A DNA stretch of 18,859 nt from JBKJUK01 sp046590705 (GCA_046590705.1 JBKJUK010000025.1:1-18859); one strand, 5' to 3'. Positions 6,428 to 14,019 are shown, counted from the stretch's first letter. A program made the numbers and translations. Notes: generated from the sequence alone by a model not told the origin.

Positions 6428-7138
6428 GTGCAGAAGAGAAGAAATCTTTTCGTCCTGGCAGCATTTGCTTTGACAACAGTCTTCTGCGCGTGGAACGACG
6501 CGGTGGCCTGCGCGACGAAACCTTCTGAATCGCTCATCTCAACCCTCGGTCAACAGGCCCCGACCCTCAGCACGAGAGTCCTTCAACTCGCGCTTGCAGG
6601 AGCGACCTGTGCAGCGGAAAGTGGACTGGTTCGCCGCCAGAATCTGCTGACCGTCATCGATTACTCGATGCCCTCCACGCAGCCCCGCCTTTTCGTCTTC
6701 GACCTCTTCGCAAAGCGTCTGCTCTATCGCGAGCTAGTTGCCCACGGGAAAAACAGCGGCGGGAATCTGACTCAATTCTTTTCGAACGCACACGGCAGCC
6801 TTGCCACGAGCCTCGGGCTTTTCGTGACCGCAGACACCTACATCGGCAGCAACGGCTATTCGCTCCGACTGCGCGGACTCGATGAGGGCTTCAACGATCA
6901 GGCGCTTGACCGAGCCATCGTGATGCATGGAGCGCGCTACGTCAGCAACTCTTCAACACGAAGCCTCGGGCGTCTCGGACGCAGCTGGGGCTGTCCTGCC
7001 GTACGGCAGGAAATCTCCCGCCAGCTCATCGACACGCTGAAGGGCGGCTCCCCTATCTTCGCTTACTACCCTGACCGGAACTTTCTCGCGCAGTCGCGCT
7101 TCATTCAGTGGCTCACCACTGGCGACGCCGGTCGCTGA
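6428..7138 (+). CDS. Exported murein L,D-transpeptidase (YkuD_2-type)
   Basis: A 236-residue exported protein. The N-terminus MQKRRNLFVLAAFALTTVF has a basic n-region and hydrophobic core, with probable signal peptidase cleavage near AVA-C at 26-28. The C-terminal half carries the L,D-transpeptidase signature: VMHGARYVS (165-173) with the conserved His, then GRLGRSWGCPAV (181-192) with nucleophilic Cys189. This arrangement matches the 'murein L,D-transpeptidase catalytic domain family' rather than classical YkuD. The family makes or trims 3-3 crosslinks, or attaches proteins to peptidoglycan, in the periplasm; the substrate here is unknown. The start is GTG at 6428 with GGAG 5 nt upstream. 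It stands alone, behind the ftsH terminator and ahead of a repeat-rich gap. Confidence 0.88.
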   Translation: MQKRRNLFVLAAFALTTVFCAWNDAVACATKPSESLISTLGQQAPTLSTRVLQLALAGATCAAESGLVRRQNLLTVIDYSMPSTQPRLFVFDLFAKRLLYRELVAHGKNSGGNLTQFFSNAHGSLATSLGLFVTADTYIGSNGYSLRLRGLDEGFNDQALDRAIVMHGARYVSNSSTRSLGRLGRSWGCPAVRQEISRQLIDTLKGGSPIFAYYPDRNFLAQSRFIQWLTTGDAGR

Positions 7139-7185
7139 TGAGAGACCGGCCGGGGGCCGGAGCGAGAGCACCACACCATGGCAGT

Positions 7186-7250
7186 CGTCATTCCGATGAG
7201 CCACGCGATGGTCAAACTCACGCAGTTCTGACTACGAAGAGGAATCTCCC
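7186..7250 (+). repeat. Partial MITE-like element (left half)
   Basis: Begins with CGTCATTCCGATGAGC and reaches GAGGAATCTCCCG, the same outer and inner motifs as the complete element at 14058-14234, but the right-hand arms are missing. It starts 47 bp after the transpeptidase stop codon. The 480-bp gap 7139-7618 contains no believable gene and is made mainly of such fragments. Confidence 0.7.
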
Positions 7251-7291
7251 GTCCGCGCAGACGCGTTGTCAGGTCACGACCTCGCGGCCCG

Positions 7292-7321
7292 TTATCTCGG
7301 AACCGCTTATCTCGGAACCGC
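7292..7321. repeat. 15-bp tandem duplication
   Basis: TTATCTCGGAACCGC occurs twice head to tail (7292-7306 and 7307-7321) without a mismatch. It is an isolated local duplication between two MITE-like fragments. Confidence 0.85.
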
Positions 7322-7372
7322 GCTGCGCGGCGACTGAGAGAAAGAAACGGATCGCTGTGCTTCGCAGAGCGC

Positions 7373-7523
7373 CGTCATTCCGAGCGGCGGGATGGGTGGG
7401 TGCGAGGAATCTACGCACAGGGACCGCGCTTGGAATTGACAAGCGCGACCCTTGCTCGTAGATTCCTCAGTCGCAGCCCGCTCTCGTTAGATATCGAGCA
7501 CGGCGTGCTCCTTCGGAATGACA
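7373..7523. repeat. MITE-like palindromic element, complete
   Basis: Outer ends are CGTCATTCCGA (7373-7383) and TCGGAATGAC (7513-7522), inverted relative to each other. An inner perfect 12-bp inverted repeat, GAGGAATCTACG (7404-7415) and CGTAGATTCCTC (7457-7468), surrounds a unique centre. The layout is the same as at 14058-14234, while the centre differs. No coding capacity, so mobilisation in trans would be needed if it is a MITE. Confidence 0.8.
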
Positions 7524-7540
7524 TTGCTGGTCCGTCGCGG

Positions 7541-7578
7541 CGTCATTCTGATGAGGCCCGCGATGGTCATCCTCACGC
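7541..7578 (+). repeat. MITE-like fragment
   Basis: CGTCATTCTGATGAGG and the bases after it match 33 of 38 positions of the left end at 7186-7223. It stops about 40 bp before the next gene. Probably the remnant of a third element in this gap. Confidence 0.6.
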
Positions 7579-7618
7579 TACACTCCCCCAGATGCCGTCC
7601 ATCACAATCTGACCGAAC

Positions 7619-7891
7619 ATGTCTGACTCCGAATTCATCAAGCGCGTCGACGATCTTCTTCGAGAGGAGTTACTGCACCTCGGGTTCGACTTCGGCGTTG
7701 TCGTCCGTTCGCTATCCGAAAATCGCTCTACCGACGGGTGCATCGTTCGCATGCAGGGCGAATACGACGACTTCGAGGTCGTGCCGAATGAGGCCGGGCG
7801 TACCGCGGGCCTTCTCAGCGCTCAGATTGCACGCAAACTGAGAGTCAGCCTTCTGGGAACCGCTGGTCATGGATTGCCGCTCGAGGAGTGA
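7619..7891 (+). CDS. Small hypothetical protein
   Basis: A 90-residue acidic protein beginning MSDSEFIKRVDDLLREELLH; I do not recognise the family. It appears to have an N-terminal amphipathic helix (1-20), a central beta-rich stretch with one Cys (about 23-55, FDFGVVVRS and GCIVRMQGEYDDFEVV) and another helix (about 62-74). No signal peptide or membrane segment. Codon choice is like that of neighbouring genes, which supports coding. No Shine-Dalgarno is visible before the ATG. It stands alone between a repeat-rich gap and a convergent transporter gene 42 bp away. Confidence 0.6.
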   Translation: MSDSEFIKRVDDLLREELLHLGFDFGVVVRSLSENRSTDGCIVRMQGEYDDFEVVPNEAGRTAGLLSAQIARKLRVSLLGTAGHGLPLEE

Positions 7892-7933
7892 AGAGGCGCG
7901 CGCTGTGAGCACCGAACGACACTGCTGATCTTC

Positions 7934-9133
7934 TTACTCCGCCCGCGCGGGAACCCGGCCTGATGCCATCGGAAACATGAGGACCGCGGCCAGTGCGCAG
8001 ATGAGCGCAGCCGCATAGAAAGCTCCGGCCGAGGCGTAGGCGTCGTACATCGCGCCACCCAGCAGGGGCCCGAAGATCCGGGCCAGAGCGCTGATCGAGG
8101 AAGAAACGCCTAGCGTTGCTCCTTGCTCCGTGTCGGCCGCTGCTCTGCTCACCATGGCGTTGAGGGAGGGATAGCAGAGCCCTTGCCCAATGGCGATGAG
8201 GAAGGCCGCACCATACAGAAGGCCACCGCGATGCACGCCCGGCACGAGCGCAAAGCCCCCCATCAGAGAGAGCGAGCCAATCAATACCAGTTTCGATTCC
8301 CCTAACCATCCGCTGAGGCGTCCGATCAGTGTTCCCTGAATGAGGGCCACTATGATTCCCATGAAGCCGAAGAAGTATCCGATCTCGCGTGGCCCGAGAT
8401 TGAATCGATCCTTACCGTGGAGCGTTGCGGTTGTTTCCATCCCCGCGAAGGCGAGCACGATGAGAAAAAGCGATGGCAGCGCAATGACCAGCGTTCTGTT
8501 CCCGCCGATGTTCGCCCAGAAGTTTCGATCGAAGCGCGAAAGGCGTTTCGGAGCGTCCTTCCGGGGAGGGTGCGATTCGCGTAGCGCGAAAATCGCCAGA
8601 CTCAGGGCGGCCAGCGACAGGCCGGCCGCGGCCAGTCCAGGCAGGCGGTTTCCAGGCAAACCCTGCTCTGTTCCGACTGCGTAGAGAAGCCCTCCGATCG
8701 GCGGACCAGCGATGAATCCGAGTCCAAACGCTGCACCGATCATCCCCATCCCTTTGGCCCTGTTCTCGGGTGCGGTGATGTCGGCGATGTAGGCCTGAGC
8801 CGTGCCGATGTTGGCAGCAGCGATCCCTGCCACGATGCGAGAGAAGACCAGACCGAGCAGAGAGTCGGTGAATGCGAACAGGAGGTATCCGAGGACGCTG
8901 CCCGTGAGACTCACCAGAAGAACGGGGCGGCGTCCAATGCGATCAGAGAGTCCGCCCCACAGCGGGGCAAAGACGAACTGCATGAGTGAGTAGACGGCCA
9001 GCACGGAGCCAGCGAGCAACCCGGTCGCGCCGTATGTGCGCGCGTAATAGGGCAGCAGCGGAATCACGATTCCGAAGCCGAGCAAATCGATGAAAACCGT
9101 GAGGAACAGCACCAGCAGGGAAGCTTTTCGCAT
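7934..9133 (-). CDS. MFS transporter, TetA/DHA1-like drug efflux type
   Basis: A 399-residue inner-membrane protein with about 12 hydrophobic segments, normal for 12-TM drug:H+ antiporters. The first helix LFLTVFIDLLGFGIVIPLLPYYA is typical of the TetA-like DHA1 group. Motif A GGLSDRIGRRPVLL (60-73) lies between helices 2 and 3, the motif B-like FSRIVAGIAAANIGTAQAYI is at 98-117, and motif C GFIAGPPIGG (139-148) marks an exporter. A charged cytoplasmic loop (about 180-205) separates the two halves. The substrate cannot be deduced: many chromosomal members of this group are not tetracycline pumps. There is no TetR-type regulator beside it. It is divergent from the HAD phosphatase gene across 71 bp. 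Confidence 0.9.
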   Translation of the reverse strand: MRKASLLVLFLTVFIDLLGFGIVIPLLPYYARTYGATGLLAGSVLAVYSLMQFVFAPLWGGLSDRIGRRPVLLVSLTGSVLGYLLFAFTDSLLGLVFSRIVAGIAAANIGTAQAYIADITAPENRAKGMGMIGAAFGLGFIAGPPIGGLLYAVGTEQGLPGNRLPGLAAAGLSLAALSLAIFALRESHPPRKDAPKRLSRFDRNFWANIGGNRTLVIALPSLFLIVLAFAGMETTATLHGKDRFNLGPREIGYFFGFMGIIVALIQGTLIGRLSGWLGESKLVLIGSLSLMGGFALVPGVHRGGLLYGAAFLIAIGQGLCYPSLNAMVSRAAADTEQGATLGVSSSISALARIFGPLLGGAMYDAYASAGAFYAAALICALAAVLMFPMASGRVPARAE

Positions 9134-9204
9134 CAGGCGCGGCGCAGTTTACCTCATGCCTTCCGATGAAACGGGCGGCATGACCGCTGCAGTTGATAAG
9201 TCTA

Positions 9205-9897
9205 ATGAACGATCGACTGATTCTTTTCGATATCGATGGAACGCTGGTGCTCGACGACGGAGCATCTCGCGAAGCCTATGCTCTCGGATTGAAGGAAGTC
9301 TTCGGCTTCGAAACCACCCTTCGCCAGTACGACTTTTCCGGTCGGACCGATCCGCAGATCACGCATATGGTTCTCGGGGATGCAGGATTCAGCGCATCTG
9401 ACATTGATGCTCGCATCGAGGACCTCTGGGAGGTTTACGTCGCGGAACTCGAAAAGAGAGCTTCTGCGGAACGTGTCAGGCTCCTTCCTGGCGTGATCGC
9501 GCTTCTCGACCGACTGGCCACCTACCCTCACCTCACCCTTGCGCTTCTTACCGGCAACATCGAACCTGGAGCGCGATTGAAACTCAACGCTCAGAACCTC
9601 AACGGCTACTTTGCGTTTGGGGCTTTCGGAAGCGATTCGACGGAACGGGAAGATCTTCCTCCCATTGCAGTGCAGCGAGCAAGCGATCTTCACCAGAAGA
9701 AATTCGAAGCGAAGGATGTCGTCGTCATCGGCGATTCCATCTATGACGTTCGCTGCGGGATCCCTCACCGAGCCACAACCATCGCGGTCGCGACAGGTCG
9801 GACTACGAAGGAAACGCTGATGGCCGAGAACCCGGATTATTTCTTTCACACTCTGGAGAGTACTGACGAGATTGCGTCAGTGATCGCCGGAGTGTGA
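9205..9897 (+). CDS. HAD-superfamily hydrolase, phosphoglycolate phosphatase-like
   Basis: A 230-residue soluble protein with all HAD landmarks: nucleophile and acid in FDIDGTL (Asp9, Asp11), motif II LLTGN (114-118, Thr116) and the motif IV acidic cluster VVIGDSIYDV (173-182). An alpha-helical C1 cap occupies about 20-95. This subtype hydrolyses small phosphate esters such as phosphoglycolate or pyrophosphate; the actual substrate is not evident. ATG 9205 is chosen so that the protein starts just before the first beta strand. A TTG at 9193 would add four residues. Neither has a clear ribosome site. It converges on the exported DUF6503-like gene, with the inverted REP pair between them. Confidence 0.88.
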   Translation: MNDRLILFDIDGTLVLDDGASREAYALGLKEVFGFETTLRQYDFSGRTDPQITHMVLGDAGFSASDIDARIEDLWEVYVAELEKRASAERVRLLPGVIALLDRLATYPHLTLALLTGNIEPGARLKLNAQNLNGYFAFGAFGSDSTEREDLPPIAVQRASDLHQKKFEAKDVVVIGDSIYDVRCGIPHRATTIAVATGRTTKETLMAENPDYFFHTLESTDEIASVIAGV

Positions 9898-9933
9898 GTC
9901 GCGAGATGCGCGTCGCAAGTTAGTTCAGCGCCT

Positions 9934-10007
9934 CACAGGCAGGATTGCCTGTGCTCCACTGGAGCCAGCTCGCGAGGGCGTGTGGAGCACAGGCAATCCT
10001 GCCTGTG
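9934..10007. repeat. Inverted pair of REP-like elements between convergent genes
   Basis: The 26-mer seen at 381-406 is present at 9934-9959 and as its exact reverse complement at 9982-10007, with a 22-bp spacer. Each copy has its own 8-bp hairpin (CACAGGCA/TGCCTGTG), and the two can also pair with each other over 26 bp, the layout of a BIME. It fills most of the gap between the HAD gene stop (9897) and the convergent gene stop (10044), so it may protect or end both transcripts. Confidence 0.9.
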
Positions 10008-10043
10008 GCGGGACCAATGGACTTCAGGGCGCGACTCCAGACT

Positions 10044-10802
10044 CTACCGAAAGGCATCCTTCGGCACTTCGGAACTTACCGTCACGTCCGTAAGCATGAT
10101 CTGCGATTTGCCGTCAGCCGCTTCCTTCACAGTGGAAAGCAGCAGCCCTCCCCTTCGCTCGTACTTCCGCAGATTGAATTTGCCATTCGGCTCATCCGGC
10201 TTCGAATTCTGCAGTTTCATTTCCCAGGTCACAGCCATTCCCGTCTCGCGATCAATTCCGACCCAGTACTGGTCTCCCGAGGTGAGGCCGACTCCCTGAT
10301 CGAAATTCAGCCTCAGTACATCGATCACGCGGCTTCCGTCAGTCACCTGCCCGGCGCTCTCCAGCCTGACCCCCGGATCGCGCAGCTTCAGCGGCATCAG
10401 CAACCAGTACGTATCGTTGATATACCTTCGATAGCCGGTGACAAGCAGGTCTTTCGGGTCGGAAACTTCGACACCGTCAAGCCAACCGCGTCCCGCCTTC
10501 GTATTGATATTCATGACGACGATGAAATCTTTCCCTTCTCTGTTCCTGCCTGACACTCGGTAGTCGCCCGTGTAGCGGTCCAGCCTCTGAGCATAGGAAG
10601 CGACGATCTTCCCCTCGCGCTGAACGCCAAAGGTGAACGCTATGTAGCGCGCCTTCTCCCATGAAGGGCCTGCCATCAGTTCAAAGGCACGGGCGGCCAC
10701 CGCGTCGGCCGAAGGTTGCACCGCTTCATCGGCCCGAGAATCCGGCACCAGGGAAAGTAAAGCGAACGCGACGACTCCGAACTTAAGCAGTGTTGATCTC
10801 AT
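10044..10802 (-). CDS. Exported DUF6503-like (LolA-fold?) protein
   Basis: A 252-residue protein with a signal peptide (MRSTLLKFGVVAFALLSLVPDSRADE, cleavage probably after SRA). The motif NDTYWLLMPLKLRDPGV (129-145) and the beta-rich pattern of alternating short strands recall DUF6503 proteins, which have a LolA/LppX-like lipid-binding appearance. That is recognition by eye. Two ATGs adjoin (10805, 10802); the second is chosen because AGGA is then 6 nt upstream. The gene is divergent from the ketosynthase operon across only 66 bp containing a perfect palindrome, which suggests joint control. A role in carrying or sensing a lipid product in the periplasm is speculation. Confidence 0.75.
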   Translation of the reverse strand: MRSTLLKFGVVAFALLSLVPDSRADEAVQPSADAVAARAFELMAGPSWEKARYIAFTFGVQREGKIVASYAQRLDRYTGDYRVSGRNREGKDFIVVMNINTKAGRGWLDGVEVSDPKDLLVTGYRRYINDTYWLLMPLKLRDPGVRLESAGQVTDGSRVIDVLRLNFDQGVGLTSGDQYWVGIDRETGMAVTWEMKLQNSKPDEPNGKFNLRKYERRGGLLLSTVKEAADGKSQIMLTDVTVSSEVPKDAFR

Positions 10803-10830
10803 CATGGTTCCTCATACGAAATTACCAATG

Positions 10831-10856
10831 ATCCGGATGGTACCATCCGGATTTTT
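10831..10856 (+). promoter_or_regulatory. Perfect 22-bp palindrome with T-run between divergent genes
   Basis: Bases 10831-10852 are a perfect palindrome; the half-site is ATCCGGATGGT, with GGTACC at the centre. On the plus strand it is followed by Ts through 10856. It lies 29 bp before the minus-strand start and 17 bp before the ketosynthase start. It may be an operator for a dimeric regulator of both units or a leader hairpin of the operon. No gene upstream on the plus strand needs a terminator here. Confidence 0.7.
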
Positions 10857-10868
10857 CCGGAAGCGACC

Positions 10869-12128
10869 TTGCAAATAAACTCATCTCGAATCGTCATCAC
10901 CGGGGTTGGCGCGGTAAGTCCCAACGGCAACACACGTGAAGAATTTTTTGCGGCGACCGCCGCGGGAAGATCAGGCGTCGGTCCGATCACGCTCTTCGAC
11001 CCTTCCTCCCTGAACTGCAGAATCGCTGGCGAAGTGAAGTCTTTCGATCCTGGCGCGTGGGTCGATCCCAAAAGCATACGTCACGTATCGCGCGCAGTTC
11101 CTCTGGCCCTGGCCGCAACCTCAGAGGCTCTTGCTGACGCAGGGTTGCATCCGGCAGAACTCGATCTAGAGACCAGACGGCGCTTCGCGGTGATGCTCGG
11201 TTCGGGTGGCGGTGCCATCGAGTTCAGCGAACGAATGTATGAACTCTGGTATGGAGGCCACCTCAAGCAGGCCTCGGTCTATTCAGTGCCGTCCGGAACC
11301 ATCGGAACGATCGCCTCTGAGATCTCGATGGCTCACGACCTCCATGGATTCTCACATCTGATTTCAACCGGCTGCACCAGCTCGACCGACGCAGTCGGCT
11401 ACGCCTATCGAAATCTTCGAATCGGCGTCGCGGATTACATCGTCGCAGGAGGCACGGATGCGACCATCACCGAAGGTGTGATGACCGGATTCTCCCTCAT
11501 GCGCATCGTTTCAACTTCCCACAATGAGGAGCCGGCACGCGGCTCACGACCGTTCTCGGCGGATCGTGACGGCTTCGTTCTGGGCGAGGGCTCGTGGATG
11601 TTCGTGATGGAGCGCGAGGAGTCTGCGCGTGCACGCGGTGCACACATTTACGCTGAAGTCGCTGGCTACGCATCCACCTGCGATGCTTATCATCGAGTAA
11701 GGCTCGACGAGTCCGGCGAAGAACCAGCGCGGGCCATGACTCTAGCCATCGAAGATGCCTCCATGGCACCCAGCGAGATGGACTATCTGAACTACCACGG
11801 CACCTCCACCGAACTCAACGACCGAGTCGAGACCCGCGCCGTGAAACTAGCGTTCGGCGCACATGCGCGAAAACTGGCCGGATCAGCGACCAAGTCGATG
11901 ATCGGTCATCCGCAGGGCGCATGCGGGTCCGCCGGAATCGCCGCGACTCTGATGGCATTCAGAGACGGCGTTCTGCCTCCGACCATCAATCTCGACAAAC
12001 CAGATCCTGAATGTGATCTCGACTACATTACCGACATCGGTCGAACCATGCGGCTGAACGCTGCGGTCTGTAACACCATTGCCTTCGGCTCGAAGAATTC
12101 AGCACTGGTCCTGAGGCGTGTCGATTGA
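10869..12128 (+). CDS. FabF-like beta-ketoacyl-ACP synthase
   Basis: A 419-residue thiolase-fold condensing enzyme (FabF about 410-415). The catalytic triad is complete: Cys169 in STGCTSSTDA, His310 in NYHGTST and His347 in SMIGHPQGACGSAG, with Lys342 beside it. It should therefore carry out decarboxylative Claisen condensation of an acyl chain with malonyl-ACP. The late loop, usually FGFGG, reads AFGSKNS (405-411), a departure from housekeeping FabF near the substrate pocket. The neighbours (methyltransferase, oxidoreductase) rather than other fab genes suggest a secondary or specialised lipid pathway. The start is TTG at 10869 preceded by GGAAG. The TGA overlaps the next start as TTGA, implying coupled translation. 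Confidence 0.92.
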   Translation: MQINSSRIVITGVGAVSPNGNTREEFFAATAAGRSGVGPITLFDPSSLNCRIAGEVKSFDPGAWVDPKSIRHVSRAVPLALAATSEALADAGLHPAELDLETRRRFAVMLGSGGGAIEFSERMYELWYGGHLKQASVYSVPSGTIGTIASEISMAHDLHGFSHLISTGCTSSTDAVGYAYRNLRIGVADYIVAGGTDATITEGVMTGFSLMRIVSTSHNEEPARGSRPFSADRDGFVLGEGSWMFVMEREESARARGAHIYAEVAGYASTCDAYHRVRLDESGEEPARAMTLAIEDASMAPSEMDYLNYHGTSTELNDRVETRAVKLAFGAHARKLAGSATKSMIGHPQGACGSAGIAATLMAFRDGVLPPTINLDKPDPECDLDYITDIGRTMRLNAAVCNTIAFGSKNSALVLRRVD

Positions 12129-12865
12129 TCTCGAATCCAGGACAGCGAGGCTTTCTTGTTCCTCCGCGTGCGCCATCACACGAGCTCCTCGACGAGATGG
12201 ACGCTCCATGGGACGACATGCAGGCTTCGCTACTGGACCTGCGACGGATCAACAAATATCTCGGCGGCACCTCGATCTATCAGCGGATGATCGATCGGCT
12301 GCTTCGCAACAGCACCCACCAGCCTGAACAACCGGTGATACTCGACATCGGAACAGGGACCTCTGATCTGCTACAGGATCTTCAAACCAGACGCAGAATC
12401 GTCGCGATCGGCATCGACTTCAACATCCGCCATCTGCTGGCCGGGCGACGCTTCGATCGTCACGGGCAGACCGTTCACCGTGTGGTCTCCGATGCCAAAG
12501 CGCTTCCGTTCAAACGAGGATCCATCGACATCGTCACCTCCTCGCACTTCTTCCACCACTTCTCGGCGGAGGAGAATGAGCAGCTCCACGCGGATGCACT
12601 TGCTCTTACCAACATAGGCGTGGTGATCAACGACACCCGACGACACTACGCACCGCTCTTCTTCGTGCGACTGCTGGCCATGCTCCGCGTCGTCGGGGTC
12701 ATCACGCGCGAAGACGCGCCTGCCTCGGTTCTCCAGGGCTACACCCCGGAAGAAATGCGCGAAGTCGCGGCGAATGTAGCGAAGCAGAACAGTGGTGCAG
12801 CATTCGAGATCGTACGCATGTTTCCATTCCGCGTTTCGATGATGCTATGGAATCAGAAACGCTGA
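12125..12865 (+). CDS. SAM-dependent methyltransferase, class I
   Basis: A 246-residue protein with a Rossmann-type methyltransferase core: motif I VILDIGTGTSDLLQ (71-84), acidic end of strand 2 GIDFN (96-100), VVSDAKALPF (120-129) and HFFHHF (141-146) following strand 4. The N-terminal LLDLRRINKYLGG (36-48) is typical of methyltransferases that sit beside FAD oxidoreductases in polyketide-type operons. There the methyl acceptor is often a hydroxyl or carboxyl of the product; this is inference from context. The TTG start overlaps the ketosynthase stop, and the gene end overlaps the oxidoreductase start by 19 bp. There is no independent ribosome site, consistent with coupling. Confidence 0.85.
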   Translation: MISNPGQRGFLVPPRAPSHELLDEMDAPWDDMQASLLDLRRINKYLGGTSIYQRMIDRLLRNSTHQPEQPVILDIGTGTSDLLQDLQTRRRIVAIGIDFNIRHLLAGRRFDRHGQTVHRVVSDAKALPFKRGSIDIVTSSHFFHHFSAEENEQLHADALALTNIGVVINDTRRHYAPLFFVRLLAMLRVVGVITREDAPASVLQGYTPEEMREVAANVAKQNSGAAFEIVRMFPFRVSMMLWNQKR

Positions 12866-14019
12866 ACGCCGACGTGGCCATCATCGGCGCAGGTCCCGCC
12901 GGTGCGACGCTGGCCACGCTGCTGGCCCGTAAAGGTCTGTGTGTCGTCCTCGTCGACAAGGACGAGTTTCCGAGGGACAAGGTCTGCGGCGAATTCTTTT
13001 CGTACGACGGCTTGCCGCTGCTCTCGCACATCGTCGGGGAAGCGTCCCTCGCCAGCAGCGGAGCCGCACGAATCAGCCGCTGCTCCATCGCATCAGCAAG
13101 GCCCTACCAGTTCGATCTTCCATTCGAAGCGAGGGGCATCTCTCGTCGGTTGCTCGACGCTATGCTGGTTGATCGCGCGCGTGCCGCTGGTGCCGATGTA
13201 CGAACCGGTGCGACTGTCACGCAGCTCATACCGGCGGAGGGTCGATTCGAGTTCGAGAAAGGCGGCCGGAGATTTGTCGTGAACGCGCGGCAGATCGCCG
13301 GCGCCTGGGGCCGCTGGGGCCGGTTTGATCTGCAACTGCAGCGAACGTTCGTGCACGATCGCAGACAGCGGTACTTCGGATTCAAGCGGCACTTCGAATC
13401 CGCACATCCAGTCGACGCGATCGAGCTGCATTCTTTCCGTGCCGGCTACCTTGGAATCTCAGCAGTGGAGGACGGGCGCACGAATCTCTGCGGCCTGGTA
13501 CACGCCGATCGAATCGCGAATCTTCGCGGCGGCTGGACAGCCTTCACCGACGAGTTGTCGGGAGAGAATCCGCAGCTTGGTCGCTTCTTCCGCGACAGCA
13601 AGGCACTTCAGGAAAATTACATTACCTCCGAGCCGGTAATCTTTCGCGCACGCACGCCGGAAGCTGCAGGGATTCTCATGGTCGGCGACGCTGCAGGTCT
13701 CATTGATCCACTCACGGGCAATGGTATGTCGATGGCGCTGCAGTCAGCGCTGCTCGCTGCGCAGACCATCATCGATTCATTCGCGGGCCGGATTTCGAAG
13801 ACGCCAGGATCGGAGTATCGACGGCGCTACGAAGTTCAATTCACGACTCGCATGCGATGGAGTCGCGCGGCCGCGGTGATCCTACGCAACCCGAGCGTCA
13901 TGAACGCCGCGGCGAAATTCGCAGCGTTCAAACCGGCAGAGATTTTTCTGTCGAAAACGCGTTCAACCCCGGTTGAGACTGAGATGCGAATCGAGAAGTT
14001 CGAGCGCAGCAGGGTGTGA
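12847..14019 (+). CDS. FAD-dependent oxidoreductase, geranylgeranyl reductase-like
   Basis: A 390-residue flavoprotein of the p-hydroxybenzoate hydroxylase / geranylgeranyl reductase group. The dinucleotide-binding start is ADVAIIGAGPAGATLATLLA (8-27), with an Asp-ended second strand (VLVDKDE, 34-40). KVCGEFFSYDG (45-55) matches the reductase-type K(x)CGe motif. The FAD-pyrophosphate motif is VGDAAGLIDPLTGNGMSMAL (279-298). The middle motif reads IAGAWGRWGRFD (150-161). It could hydroxylate an aromatic ring or reduce an alkene; sequence alone does not settle which. It is the last gene of the three-gene operon, with a MITE-like element 38 bp beyond its stop. The C-terminal tail (about 320-390) is basic. 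Confidence 0.88.
   Translation: MESETLNADVAIIGAGPAGATLATLLARKGLCVVLVDKDEFPRDKVCGEFFSYDGLPLLSHIVGEASLASSGAARISRCSIASARPYQFDLPFEARGISRRLLDAMLVDRARAAGADVRTGATVTQLIPAEGRFEFEKGGRRFVVNARQIAGAWGRWGRFDLQLQRTFVHDRRQRYFGFKRHFESAHPVDAIELHSFRAGYLGISAVEDGRTNLCGLVHADRIANLRGGWTAFTDELSGENPQLGRFFRDSKALQENYITSEPVIFRARTPEAAGILMVGDAAGLIDPLTGNGMSMALQSALLAAQTIIDSFAGRISKTPGSEYRRRYEVQFTTRMRWSRAAAVILRNPSVMNAAAKFAAFKPAEIFLSKTRSTPVETEMRIEKFERSRV

Noticed and set aside
7139..7618. CRISPR-like repeat arrangement in the transpeptidase-orphan gap
   Set aside because: Repeats are of different types, unevenly spaced and palindromic at element scale; no cas genes are present.
7934..9133. Calling the MFS gene tetracycline resistance (tetA)
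   Set aside because: Helix 1 and motif A are shared by many chromosomal DHA1 pumps; no adjacent tetR and no specificity evidence.
9945..10553. Plus-strand open frame of 202 codons opposite the DUF6503-like gene
   Set aside because: Antisense shadow; the minus-strand frame has a signal peptide, a ribosome site and a recognisable family motif.
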